Of a stretch of 56,866 nucleotides of DNA, positions 1 through 8,532 are shown piece by piece. The stretch is taken from NCBI GenBank assembly GCA_966128725.1, contig CBHYLN010000012.1:1-56866 (forward strand), written 5' to 3'. This DNA comes from JAFDZV01 sp966128725 (GTDB lineage: Bacteria > Bacteroidota > Ignavibacteria > OLB7). The notes below the pieces were generated by a model. The model was given only the letters and a program-made list of their open reading frames with translations. It was not told the DNA's origin and did no database searches. How positions within the stretch are numbered: the stretch's first letter is position 1; each line of letters begins with the position of its first letter. The translations under genes and the position numbers were made by a program.

Positions 1-682
1 TTGGCGGCTCGTAGCGTGGGATGATCTGATAGACTTCGCCACGGTTCAGCGTGATCTCGAACGGTTGTTTGGCCGGCCGGCCGCGCTGCGTGCGCGATGA
101 CGGTGTAACCTTCACCTTGGTGCTGTCCTCGGTGGCGATGATCGCCACCTGGGCCAGCAGATCGTTCTGCAGCCACGCATAACACCTCGCACGGTAGCTG
201 GTGCCCAGCACGTTTACCGGATGCGCAAGGTAGGTGTCGGTGGTCTGATAGCGGCGGTTAAGACCGTACACGGCAATCGGCTGATCGCTGACGATGTGAA
301 CGGCAAGATCCTCCACCTTCTCGCTGGAACGCACCTGGGCCGCGGTATCGATGGGAATGGAGATAACCCGCCCGGCGCTTACGGTAAACGGCTGGCGGAA
401 TCCAAGCCCACGGATCTCAACATAGCCCGTGGCGTTCTCGCTCGACGTGATGAACAATTCAAGCTGCAACGGGTCGGCAGGCTTCAGCGACTGGGTCTTC
501 TCGTCGGTTGTATAGTCACGAAAGTTCTTCTGGAACACCACCCAGAACTCGCGCCCTTCGGTGGTGTAGTCGCTACGATGCGAAAGGATTGTCGGCTTCG
601 GAAGATCCTGCGCCTGCGCGCACGCTGCCGCAACCAACAGAAGGACAATCGCTGCTATATGATATCGACGAATAAGCTGCAT
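1..682 (-). CDS. IgGFc-binding-like secreted surface protein (partial, runs off window)
   Basis: Reading the minus strand from the ATG at 682 gives an open frame of 227 codons that leaves the window at base 1, so the C-terminus is missing. It opens with a signal peptide (MQLIRRYHIAAIVLLLVAAA, then CAQAQ). Next comes a domain resembling the IgGFc-binding N-terminal family: a GREFWVVF strand near residue 43, then a repeated beta-rich pattern with IPIDT, AVHIVSDQPIAVYGLN and TAYLAHP-like segments. The same pattern appears in the protein starting at 6871, so the two are paralogues. Such proteins in this phylum are usually large, exported and T9SS-sorted, but the sorting domain would lie outside the window. 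The family assignment comes from motif recall, not a search. Confidence 0.75.
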   Translation of the reverse strand, partial: MQLIRRYHIAAIVLLLVAAACAQAQDLPKPTILSHRSDYTTEGREFWVVFQKNFRDYTTDEKTQSLKPADPLQLELFITSSENATGYVEIRGLGFRQPFTVSAGRVISIPIDTAAQVRSSEKVEDLAVHIVSDQPIAVYGLNRRYQTTDTYLAHPVNVLGTSYRARCYAWLQNDLLAQVAIIATEDSTKVKVTPSSRTQRGRPAKQPFEITLNRGEVYQIIPRYEPP

Positions 683-1237
683 GAGGACTCCGATCGGAGA
701 CGATTCCGGCGCGATCAGGACATGCCCTGTACTACTCGCGGCGGATTGTCGGTCATCCATTGGGACGAAGTATAAAGCGAACCAACCGATGAAGGAAATA
801 CAGTGCGTTATCGCCCCTTGACTTTTCAACATGGCCAGCCTGCCACGACATTCGCGGCAACAGCAAACGCCGGCCGAACATGCCCGGCAACACGGGGCCT
901 CGATGCTGAGGCAGGCATCGAATACGACATGCTTCGGCACGGATTACATTCCATGCCGTGAGGGGCGGCGGAATAATCTCGAAAAGGCAGCGGGCTTGAT
1001 GCCGAACGATCCCGAACAGCCAGCGGGGATGCCGCCGGCAACGGCGCGAAGACGGCTGGCAGCCTGTTGAAATATCCATGGGCTGTTCCAAGACCATGGA
1101 TTGCGGGATTGGCCAACCCGGCACTGATGCGACGCTCGTGCGAACATCGCGGTGAACGGACATGAAGGCCAACACGGCGGATAGCAGCGTGGCGCTCCGC
1201 CTGAAGATCGCCAGGCCTGCCTCAGGGACGCGGCAGG
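683..1237. other. Intergenic region without a convincing gene
   Basis: These 555 bases separate two minus-strand genes. Several short frames exist on both strands, but their translations are rich in Arg, Pro and Cys and show no domain, signal peptide or ribosome binding site. The only structure noticed is a short inverted repeat, ATCCATGG at 1074-1081 and CCATGGAT at 1094-1101, too weak to call. The promoter of the IgGFc-binding-like gene that starts at 682 should lie at the left end. Confidence 0.6.
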
Positions 1238-1774
1238 CTACTTGACGTACATCATGCGGCGAAGTTCCCGATAACGCTCGGTTTTCAGCTCGTAGAAATA
1301 CATGCCGCTGGAAAGCGATGCGCGCGGATCAAATCGCACGGTATGGCGCCCGGGTGGCTTTACCTCGTCGACCAGGGTTGCAATCCTGCGGTAGAAGAAA
1401 TCGTAGACGTAGAGCTCCACCCGGGTTTCCGCGGCAAGCGCATACGAGATTTCCGTCCCAAGCGAAACATTGCCGAACGGATTCGGACGGTTCTGCTCCA
1501 GAAAATCGCGAGCGCCGCGCTCGATCACCACGGGATCGCCCTGTGCAAGCGTTCCAACAACCAGAAGCCGGGCATCAATGCCGTGTTCGTCGAGGTTGGA
1601 GGCATCAGCAACCGCATCGCTCACGGCATCACCGGCAACCGTGGCGGGGCCTGTCGAAGGCTCGCGTTGCGCGATTGCCGCAACAGGGCTTACAGCCAGC
1701 AATCCCAACAACAACACGCACCAGGGAGCATGTCGCAATCGGAACCGCGAATGAGTGCGTAAAGGATTGCTCAT
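1238..1774 (-). CDS. Short secreted protein with T9SS C-terminal sorting domain
   Basis: The 178-residue product starts with a signal peptide (basic MSNPLRTHSRFRLRHAP, then a Leu/Val core ending near AIAQ). A low-complexity segment of about 65 residues follows. The last 85 residues form a typical type A sorting domain: EQNRPNPFGN, alternating beta strands, YVYDFFYRRI, SSGMYFYEL and a basic end. The start at 1774 is chosen because its ATG overlaps the stop of the upstream ABC ATPase gene by four bases (ATGA), a translational coupling arrangement. An in-frame start at 1930 would add 52 residues lying inside the ATPase gene. The protein is almost only a signal peptide plus a sorting domain, so its cargo function is unclear. 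Confidence 0.75.
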   Translation of the reverse strand: MSNPLRTHSRFRLRHAPWCVLLLGLLAVSPVAAIAQREPSTGPATVAGDAVSDAVADASNLDEHGIDARLLVVGTLAQGDPVVIERGARDFLEQNRPNPFGNVSLGTEISYALAAETRVELYVYDFFYRRIATLVDEVKPPGRHTVRFDPRASLSSGMYFYELKTERYRELRRMMYVK

Positions 1775-2793
1775 GCACGTGCCCCGGAATGCGTGGCGGC
1801 GGCATCGGTTGGGATTCCTTCGGGATACAGGACGCAGCGCGTGAAATGGTCGGTACCATCGTTGCCAAGCACCGGGTGCACGGACTTGCACTCCGGCCTG
1901 GCCTGCGGGCAGCGCGGATGGAAGAAGCATCCGCCGGGCAGATTCGCCGGGCTGGGCACGTCGCCGGTAAGCACGATGCGGTCGCGCTTGCGCTTGGGAT
2001 CGGGAAGCGGCACCGCCGACAGCAGCGCCTTCGTGTACGGATGCTTGGGGTTGTTGTACAGCTCGCGCGCGTCGGCAAGCTCCACGATCTCGCCAAGGTA
2101 CATCACCGCAACGCGGTCGGAGATATGCTCAACCACCGAAAGGTCGTGCGCGATGAACAGATAGGTAAGCCCGTACTCGCGCTGAAGATCCTCCAGCAGG
2201 TTGATCACCTGCGACTGGATCGAAACATCAAGCGCGGAGACAGGTTCGTCGCAGACGATGAACTTGGGCTCCACCGAAAGCGCGCGCGCGATGCCGATGC
2301 GCTGGCGCTGGCCGCCGGAGAACTCGTGGGGATATCGCCGCGCGTATTCAGGGCGCAAGCCCACAACGTCCAGCAGCTCGTTCACCCGCTTCTGAATTTC
2401 AGCGTCGGTTTTGCGCAGACCGTGGAACTTGATGATCTCGGCCAGCATGCCGCCCACGGTAATGCGCGGGTTCAGCGAGGAGTACGGGTCCTGAAAGATG
2501 ATCTGCATCTGCCGGCGAAGGTGGCGCATGCCCGAGGCTTCCATGGTGGTCACCTCCTGGCCCTCGAACTTCACCGAGCCGGCCGTGGGCTCGATCAGCC
2601 GCAGCAACGAACGGCCAACCGTTGTCTTGCCGCAACCCGACTCACCCACCAGACCAAGCGTCTCCCCCTTCTTGATGGAGAAGTTGACGCCGTTGACAGC
2701 CTTCACATGGCCAACGGTCTTCGACAGAAGACCTCGTTTGATCGGGAAGTACTTCTTCAGGTCCGATACTTCTATCAAGTAGTCGTTGCTCAT
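1771..2793 (-). CDS. Oligopeptide/dipeptide ABC transporter ATP-binding protein (OppF/DppF type)
   Basis: A 340-residue ATPase that would energise import of peptides or similar solutes at the inner membrane. Visible motifs are Walker A GESGCGKTT (residues 50-58), the Q-loop in FQDPYSSLNP, signature FSGGQRQR (158-165), Walker B and catalytic Glu in FIVCDEPVSALD, and the switch His in FIAHDLSVV. The C-terminal oligo_HPY extension (PKHPYTKALLSAVP, then a Cys-containing FFHPRCP segment) places it in the OppF/DppF group, which normally works with a second ATPase, two permeases and a binding protein. None of these is nearby. It lies 60 bases downstream of rsmE and overlaps the next gene by four bases. 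Confidence 0.93.
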   Translation of the reverse strand: MSNDYLIEVSDLKKYFPIKRGLLSKTVGHVKAVNGVNFSIKKGETLGLVGESGCGKTTVGRSLLRLIEPTAGSVKFEGQEVTTMEASGMRHLRRQMQIIFQDPYSSLNPRITVGGMLAEIIKFHGLRKTDAEIQKRVNELLDVVGLRPEYARRYPHEFSGGQRQRIGIARALSVEPKFIVCDEPVSALDVSIQSQVINLLEDLQREYGLTYLFIAHDLSVVEHISDRVAVMYLGEIVELADARELYNNPKHPYTKALLSAVPLPDPKRKRDRIVLTGDVPSPANLPGGCFFHPRCPQARPECKSVHPVLGNDGTDHFTRCVLYPEGIPTDAAATHSGARA

Positions 2794-2853
2794 ATGCTCA
2801 AGGAAAGCTGGATGTCGGAGATACTCTGGTCGAACACGCCGGCAGGCGATCCG

Positions 2854-3633
2854 TTACAGTGCAATTGCGGAAAGGCGCACCGATTCAAAATGTTCGGCGG
2901 CATGCGCCAACGCCACCAGCGCGGCGGTTTCGGCCCGCAGACGGGCGCTTCCCAGCGAAGCCATGCATGCGCCGGCGCCCACGGCGTCGGCAACCTCGGC
3001 CTCGGTGAAGCCCCCTTCCGGCCCTATCAACACCAGAAGCCGTGCCGAACCGGGAAGCCCGGCAACCGCGGCCTGCATCCGCCGATCCGGCGGCGCGGCC
3101 TCGTGGCAGATCACCGTGCGATCGAACGTCGCCATCGTGGCCACGATCGACGCAAACGGGACAGCCTCGGAAATCCGTGGCAGAAATGATCGCTGCGATT
3201 GTTTCAATGCCGCGATCGCGATCCGCTGCATGCGCTCATGATGAACATGCCCCTCGGAACGCCGCGTGGAAAGCGGCACGATTTCGCGCACGCCAAGCTC
3301 CACGGCTTTCTCCACCACCCACTCGAAACGGATTTTGTCGGACAGGGTGCCAATAGCCAGGACAATATACGGCCTCCCCTCCGCGCCGTCCAATACTGTC
3401 CGATCTGCCACAATCTCAATCAATCGTCGCTCGATTCGGCCGATATGGGCCTCGGTTCGCCGGCCGCGGCCATCCAGCAGAATCAATCGTTCACCCTGCC
3501 GCATCCGCAGCGCCCGCACGTGGCGCTCCTCATCGGGCGGCAGCACCATGGCGCCGCCCACCGCTGGATGGTTGTCGGCAAACAACGCCGGCGCCGAGGA
3601 ATCGAACTCAGGGTTCACGTATTCAGCTTGCAT
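2854..3633 (-). CDS. rsmE: 16S rRNA (uracil(1498)-N3)-methyltransferase RsmE
   Basis: The 259-residue product fits RsmE, a SPOUT-fold SAM-dependent enzyme that methylates U1498 of 16S rRNA in the decoding region of the 30S subunit. The N-terminal PUA-like part contains the HVRALRMRQGE and LILLDGRG elements. The C-terminal knot region contains LLVLIGPEGGFTEAEV and a SLGSARLRAETAAL segment, the family's SAM-binding knot. Length is normal (about 240-260). It is the first gene of a likely minus-strand unit with the ABC ATPase and the short T9SS protein, and is divergent from the ECF sigma gene at 3889. Confidence 0.93.
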   Translation of the reverse strand: MQAEYVNPEFDSSAPALFADNHPAVGGAMVLPPDEERHVRALRMRQGERLILLDGRGRRTEAHIGRIERRLIEIVADRTVLDGAEGRPYIVLAIGTLSDKIRFEWVVEKAVELGVREIVPLSTRRSEGHVHHERMQRIAIAALKQSQRSFLPRISEAVPFASIVATMATFDRTVICHEAAPPDRRMQAAVAGLPGSARLLVLIGPEGGFTEAEVADAVGAGACMASLGSARLRAETAALVALAHAAEHFESVRLSAIAL

Positions 3634-3888
3634 CTGAAAAGATGGGGACGATAATAGTATCCGCCTTCAATTTTCGGCAAATTAGTTGTCACCGCGAATA
3701 GCCGAATAGTTGCGGGCAAACGCTCCGGCAGGCAAATCCCGGGCGTGCCACTAACAAAATCGCTGTTGGCGTGTTAGCATCCGGCGCATCATGCGATCGT
3801 TGCTCGTTGAATCCGGAACCGGCCACCTGGTCGAACGCCGAACCAAACCGACGGGCACGACCGTGACACATTTCAAGCAGCTATTTCC

Positions 3889-4473
3889 GTGACGTTAACC
3901 GACGTGTTCATACGGCGGCCATCGAGCAGGAAGAATCTCTCGGACGATGAGCTGATGAAGTTTGTCCGGAAGGGCGATGATACGGCCTTCCGTGCGCTGT
4001 ACGATCGTTATAAGGCGCAGGTGTTCATCTACTGCCTGCGCATGATGAACGACCGTGATGCGGCAAAGGACGTGCTTCAGGAGGTCTTCATCCGCGTCCA
4101 TACCAACCGCGAGCGATTTGAACCTGGAACGAATTTCGCCGGATGGATCCATACCATCGCGCGGAATCTCTGTTTAAACGCCCGGCGCGACGCCAAGGAC
4201 CACACATCGTTCGACGAAACCGCCGCCTACGGTCGCAGCAACAGCGGCGACCATGATGTGGCGCTTCAGGAGCAGCTGTCGCACGAGATTTCCCGGCTGC
4301 CGGAAATCTACAGGGAAGCCCTGGTACTCCGCGAGTACGAGGGACGCTCGTATCAGGAGATTGTGGCGATCACCGGCCAGACGATGGCCACCGTAAAGTT
4401 CAGACTGTTCAAGGCACGCGAGATACTGCGCGAACGCCTTGCCTGGAGTCTGGACGATTTGCGTAACGGCTGA
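3889..4473 (+). CDS. RNA polymerase ECF-type sigma-70 factor
   Basis: A 194-residue sigma factor with only regions 2 and 4, as in extracytoplasmic-function sigmas. Region 2 spans about residues 24-95 (FRALYDRYKAQVFIYCLRM, DVLQEVFIRV, FAGWIHTIARNLCLNARR). Region 4 spans about 130-185 (LPEIYREALVLREYEGRSYQ, then a helix-turn-helix ending in TVKFRLFKAREILRE). Such factors direct RNA polymerase to stress or envelope promoters and are held by an adjacent anti-sigma factor. The next gene, 131 bases downstream, has anti-sigma features, so the pair probably forms one regulatory unit. The ATG follows directly on a GTG; no clear Shine-Dalgarno sequence is seen. Confidence 0.93.
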   Translation: MTLTDVFIRRPSSRKNLSDDELMKFVRKGDDTAFRALYDRYKAQVFIYCLRMMNDRDAAKDVLQEVFIRVHTNRERFEPGTNFAGWIHTIARNLCLNARRDAKDHTSFDETAAYGRSNSGDHDVALQEQLSHEISRLPEIYREALVLREYEGRSYQEIVAITGQTMATVKFRLFKAREILRERLAWSLDDLRNG

Positions 4474-4604
4474 CGCCGTACGCCCTGCATCGCGCGCCTG
4501 GCCGCACCTGATGCGCCGGCCGATGCCCGGATAACCCCGATGGGTACCCCGGTACGAAAATTTGACTGACATGGATATCGAAACACGATAGATCGGAACA
4601 GACG

Positions 4605-6020
4605 ATGATTACCAGCGACATCCAAGAGTTATTCGACGGCATGCTCGGCGATGAGCAGGCCGCGGAGCTCTTTCATGCCCTATCGGTAAGCCCCGAACGG
4701 CGATCCGATTTCCAGCGGCACCTTGCCCTGCAGGGCGCAATGCAGGCCGATCGTATGGATAGCCGCCTTACCTCCGACGAGGACGCGGCTATCTGGGGTG
4801 CGATCAGCGGTGCAGGCGTTGCCGGCGCGGGTGCTGGAAGCGGGTTCACCGCCGGCTGGGTTGCCAAGCCGGTGCTGTTCGTGCTTGCCGGCATTGTTGG
4901 CTACATCCTTGGCTCCACGGAGTTCGGCTCGGTGTTTGAAGGCGACCGCACCGCTGTATCGCAGCGCCCGGCTGCCTCGGCCGCGCCGGCAACCAAGCTT
5001 CAGGCCCCGATCATCGTCCCGGTTCCATCACCGGCTCCAAGCGCGCTTGCCGATCGCCCGGCCAGCCGCACCATCGTTCGGACATATCCGGACAACGGCG
5101 CCAGCCGCGCCGATCGCCTCGCAGCAGCCGCAACAAACAACGGTGCCGGCACGCAGCCCGAGGCCGCGAACATTGGCGCGAACAACAACACCGCGCCAAC
5201 GGTGCCCACCGTGCCAAGCAACCCGGACGGCAATGTGGCGAACGGCACGACGGCAACAAACAACTCCAACAGCATCAAGCCGGCCGACGGCGTAACCCCG
5301 CCGGCGCTTGGTTCGCCGAATGCGGCCACAACCACGGCGCCAAGCAGCACCGCCGACACGGCGACCGCGCATGCCGAGGCAATCGCCAACAAGCCCAAGG
5401 CGCCAACAAGCCTCGATCCGGCCGTTGCGCTCAGCACAACCAATCCGGACATCCTGCCAAACGACGAGCCGATTGCCGCGTTGCGCGCCGATGGATTCGA
5501 GTTCGGCGCCAGCCACATGTTGAGCGCCGTGCCGAACTCGATGTCGGCAGGCAACATGATCTACGCGAACATTACGGCCGACGCCAGCTACCGATTCTTC
5601 AACGGTGCATTGGGCACGGGCGCGCGTATCGGCTACGGCAGCTTCCCGATTGCCAGCGTATCGAACGATACCGGCAAAACATTCTCGATGCGCGAGGAAA
5701 CCCGCCAGCTTCTCACGGCGGATCTGTTCGCGAACTATCGGATCGCGGTGAGCAGCAAGCTGGCCATCGGCCTTGAAGGCTCGTTCGGTGGATCAACCGA
5801 TCACAGCAAGGTGGGCGCAAGCGCGCTGATGGTGCTGTTCCTGACCGACAAGATCGCGCTTCAGGCAAGCGGTGGCCTGATGCACTACTGGTACACAAGC
5901 GATGCCTCCGGCGCCACCGCGCGCCTGACGCAGGACGGTGGCGCCATCAAGGCGCCGTATCGCGACAGGGTCAGCGGAACGCTCTTCGACGGCAAATACG
6001 GCATCATGGTGCATTTCTAA
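4605..6020 (+). CDS. Anti-sigma-like protein fused to a C-terminal outer-membrane beta-barrel-like domain
   Basis: A 471-residue protein directly after the ECF sigma gene. Residues 1-75 are helical and soluble (IQELFDGMLGDEQAAELFHAL) and resemble a short cytoplasmic anti-sigma domain, but the zinc-binding HxxxCxxC motif is absent. A single hydrophobic helix spans about 85-105 (PVLFVLAGIVGYILGS). About 180 residues of Ala/Pro/Asn/Thr-rich low complexity follow, long enough to cross the periplasm. The last 165 residues alternate aromatic and small residues (ADASYRFFNG, TADLFANYRI, KIALQASGGLMHYWY) and end in ...KYGIMVHF, with the terminal Phe typical of Bam-dependent barrels. What is seen is this domain order; the anti-sigma and barrel assignments, and a sensing role, are inferred. 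Confidence 0.7.
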   Translation: MITSDIQELFDGMLGDEQAAELFHALSVSPERRSDFQRHLALQGAMQADRMDSRLTSDEDAAIWGAISGAGVAGAGAGSGFTAGWVAKPVLFVLAGIVGYILGSTEFGSVFEGDRTAVSQRPAASAAPATKLQAPIIVPVPSPAPSALADRPASRTIVRTYPDNGASRADRLAAAATNNGAGTQPEAANIGANNNTAPTVPTVPSNPDGNVANGTTATNNSNSIKPADGVTPPALGSPNAATTTAPSSTADTATAHAEAIANKPKAPTSLDPAVALSTTNPDILPNDEPIAALRADGFEFGASHMLSAVPNSMSAGNMIYANITADASYRFFNGALGTGARIGYGSFPIASVSNDTGKTFSMREETRQLLTADLFANYRIAVSSKLAIGLEGSFGGSTDHSKVGASALMVLFLTDKIALQASGGLMHYWYTSDASGATARLTQDGGAIKAPYRDRVSGTLFDGKYGIMVHF

Positions 6021-6056
6021 CATGGCGGCAACACGCCCGGCTCGGCGGAACGATAC

Positions 6057-6788
6057 ATGACTACTCGCCAACGCCCATATCACGCATCGCGCCGCGCCGG
6101 CAACGCGCCGCACGGCCGCATGCTTGCCACGGCGGCAACCGCCGGCCTTGTGGCCCTGTTGACCCTTGGAGCAACGGGATGCGGCGTTACCGGGCCGGAG
6201 TCGGACCCGTGGAGCAAGCCGGCCGAATTCGGCTGGCAGTTCAAGCTGGGTGACTCGGTGGCATTCATGCACTGGAGCAACGTGCAATTGGATTCCGTTC
6301 CCAAGCGGACCGTGTTCGATGTTGTGGTCTCGGACAGTCTGTACGCCGGCACGACGATGTTGGAATTGCGCCAACGCGGGTTCCGCCGGTCGATTCACTT
6401 CGCCTTGTCGGGCGATACCTCCATCATCTATGGGGTGATCCCCGCATCGAACGCCGCCCTTGTGGGACCGTTGAAGAACGGCACCAAGTGGAGGGCATCA
6501 AATCTCGACGCGCCACAACAGTGGAACGCCCAGATCATCAACCTGTATGCCTACAGGAATGTGTATGGGACCGTTTACCCTGACGTGGTTGAGGTGGAGT
6601 ACAGCCCGGAGAACCGGGACCTGCTGGAAACGCAGGGGAAGTGGCTCTGCTACTTCAGCCGGGGGATGGGTCTGGTGGACGCGGTGAGCTACCTTGGATA
6701 TCACCCGGACAATGACCAAAGGAAGGAACTGGCTTTCAGCGCCGAGCAACGATGGGCATTGCTCCCGAACGCAACCCTGCAGCGCTGA
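6057..6788 (+). CDS. Lipoprotein of unknown function
   Basis: The product has 243 residues from the ATG at 6057. An in-frame ATG at 6120 (MLATAATAG) would give a tighter signal peptide and may be the real start. The hydrophobic stretch ends in a clear lipobox, LGATGC, so the mature protein should be lipid-anchored. The rest is beta-rich with many aromatic residues (FGWQFKLGDSVAFMHW, WLCYFSRGMGLVDAVSYLGY), and no known domain is recognised. It starts 36 bases after the anti-sigma/barrel gene and 82 bases before the IgGFc-binding-like gene, so it probably shares their transcript. A partner or accessory of the downstream surface protein is possible but unproven. Confidence 0.7.
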   Translation: MTTRQRPYHASRRAGNAPHGRMLATAATAGLVALLTLGATGCGVTGPESDPWSKPAEFGWQFKLGDSVAFMHWSNVQLDSVPKRTVFDVVVSDSLYAGTTMLELRQRGFRRSIHFALSGDTSIIYGVIPASNAALVGPLKNGTKWRASNLDAPQQWNAQIINLYAYRNVYGTVYPDVVEVEYSPENRDLLETQGKWLCYFSRGMGLVDAVSYLGYHPDNDQRKELAFSAEQRWALLPNATLQR

Positions 6789-6870
6789 GACAGCCGGGCG
6801 CCGAGCCCGGGGCATTGCGCGGACACGGAATTCAACGCACGCCGGATATACAGTGAGTTTGAGACGAAGA

Positions 6871-8532
6871 ATGATGATGACGTACGCCAACACGATACGC
6901 AAACGAACGGCCCCGATCGTTCTGATGGCGCTTGGCCTGCTTGCCGCCACGATTGTGGCGCGCCCGGCCAACGTACAGGCGCAGAGCACCGGCGACGCGG
7001 CCCGGCCGGCCGGCACGGAGTTCTACGTTGGGTTCATGCTCAACGAGGACAAGCGTGGGGCGGTACAGCGTTTCATGGGCCTGATGATTACCTCGGAGGT
7101 AACCACCACGGCCGACGTGGAGCTCCCCGGCAGCCCGGCCAAGCAGTATACGATCCAGCCCGGCCAGGTGACCACGATCCCGGTGTCGCGCACGCTGGAG
7201 ATGCGCTACGGTGAGGAGCCCCCGCTGCCGGCCGTGCATATCACATCGCGCGCGCCGATCTCGGTGTATGTGATGAACTCGCTGTATCAGTCCACCGGCG
7301 GCTACGCAGCCATCCCGGTGGATCTGTGGGGCCAGAGCTACATGCCGTTATCGCTTCCGAACGCCGACGGCGAACGGGTGTGCGAGTTCATGGTGATCGC
7401 CGCGTACGAAGGAACCATCCTCACGATCACGCCGAGCGCGCAGACCAACTACAAGGAGCCCGGCCAGGATATCACCAAGTCGCTCCACAAGGGCGAGGCA
7501 TATCTGGTGCAGGCACGCAACGTTGGCGTGGGCACCACCGATCTCAGCGTCTCGGAAATCCGTGCCTCGCACCCGGTGGGTGTTGTGGCGGGCCATATGC
7601 GCGCGCCGATCACCGAAAACCGTACAATGCCGATCGACAAGTGGGCCAGCCACTTCGCCACGATGATGATGCCCGACAACCGCTGGGGAAACCAGTATTA
7701 CACCGTGCCGACCCGCGCGGGAAGCGACCGGTTCCGCATGACCGCAGCGCTGGATAATACCATCATCCATATCACGCACATGCCGATCGGCGGCGCTCCG
7801 GAATCGGCCACGGTAACGTTGGATCGCGGCGAGCTGTACGACAGCACCACCATCAACGGCAAGCCGATCACCGGCCCGGTACATTGGTCGGCATCGGGAC
7901 CAATCCTGTTGATGCAGATGCGCACCAGCGGCGCCTACGGCAACGCCGAGAACAGCCCGGCGGTATTCCAGGCCGCGCCAACCGACCAGTTCGGCACGAT
8001 GACGGCCTTCTGCGCGCCGCAGTTCATCGGCTCCAGCACGATCACATCCCAGCAGGTGACAATCATTGCTAAGGGCAATGGCGCGCTGGCGCCAACCGAC
8101 GCCACGAACCCGATCAACACGATCACGGTCGACGGCAAGCCCATTGCCACGATTGACGCGGCTGCTGCCTGGAACCGTATCGAAGGCGATTATTTCTTCA
8201 CCCGCATTGCCATTGCAGGCGGCGGCCATGTGATCCGTTCGCAGGACAACTACCCGTTCACTGCCATGGTAGCCGGCAACAGCGGCAGCTTCGGCGATTT
8301 CTACTCGTTCCAGGCACCGTACTGGATGCCGCGCACCGAAGGCGATTTCCGCGCTCCGTTTGTTGTCAACACGATTTCATCGGCGCAGGAAGGGTGGTTG
8401 ATCGCGCAGATCAGCGACAAGACAAATTCGTACTTCAGCGGCGTTGCCGACGTGAAGGTGCTCAACAGCCCGGGCTGGCGCCTGGCCGCTCCGTTTACGG
8501 CACCCGCGCCGGACGACGACATCAGCGTGTAG
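6871..8532 (+). CDS. IgGFc-binding-like secreted surface protein, N-terminal part before an in-frame TAG
   Basis: 553 residues read from the ATG at 6871 to an amber stop at 8530-8532. A signal peptide (MMMTYANTIRKRTAPIVLMA, hydrophobic core, ANVQAQ) is followed by an IgGFc-binding-like domain: GTEFYVGFML, PAVHITSRAPISVYVMNSL, AAIPVDLWGQSYMPLSLP and repeated beta units with TNTITVDG-like motifs. The family is known from mammalian mucin-like Fc-binding proteins and occurs in many large bacterial surface proteins; binding to antibody is not implied here. The frame continues after the TAG without shift to a T9SS sorting domain at 9252, so this is very likely the front part of one 793-codon gene. 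Starts at 6874 and 6877 are equally possible. Confidence 0.8.
   Translation: MMMTYANTIRKRTAPIVLMALGLLAATIVARPANVQAQSTGDAARPAGTEFYVGFMLNEDKRGAVQRFMGLMITSEVTTTADVELPGSPAKQYTIQPGQVTTIPVSRTLEMRYGEEPPLPAVHITSRAPISVYVMNSLYQSTGGYAAIPVDLWGQSYMPLSLPNADGERVCEFMVIAAYEGTILTITPSAQTNYKEPGQDITKSLHKGEAYLVQARNVGVGTTDLSVSEIRASHPVGVVAGHMRAPITENRTMPIDKWASHFATMMMPDNRWGNQYYTVPTRAGSDRFRMTAALDNTIIHITHMPIGGAPESATVTLDRGELYDSTTINGKPITGPVHWSASGPILLMQMRTSGAYGNAENSPAVFQAAPTDQFGTMTAFCAPQFIGSSTITSQQVTIIAKGNGALAPTDATNPINTITVDGKPIATIDAAAAWNRIEGDYFFTRIAIAGGGHVIRSQDNYPFTAMVAGNSGSFGDFYSFQAPYWMPRTEGDFRAPFVVNTISSAQEGWLIAQISDKTNSYFSGVADVKVLNSPGWRLAAPFTAPAPDDDISV

Noticed and set aside
683..1237. Small genes or a tRNA in the 555-base gap
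   Set aside because: Short frames lack coding signs, and no T-loop (GGTTCGAATCC-like) or acceptor stem pairing was found.
1318..3189. Long plus-strand frame of 623 codons
   Set aside because: It lies antisense to the ABC ATPase, rsmE and T9SS genes, which have clear motifs; its translation is Arg/Pro/His-rich without any domain, as expected of a shadow in GC-rich DNA.
8530..8532. Pyrrolysine or programmed readthrough at the amber codon
   Set aside because: No pyl gene, stem-loop of a known readthrough element or second in-frame TAG was seen in the window. A point change or assembly error is simpler.
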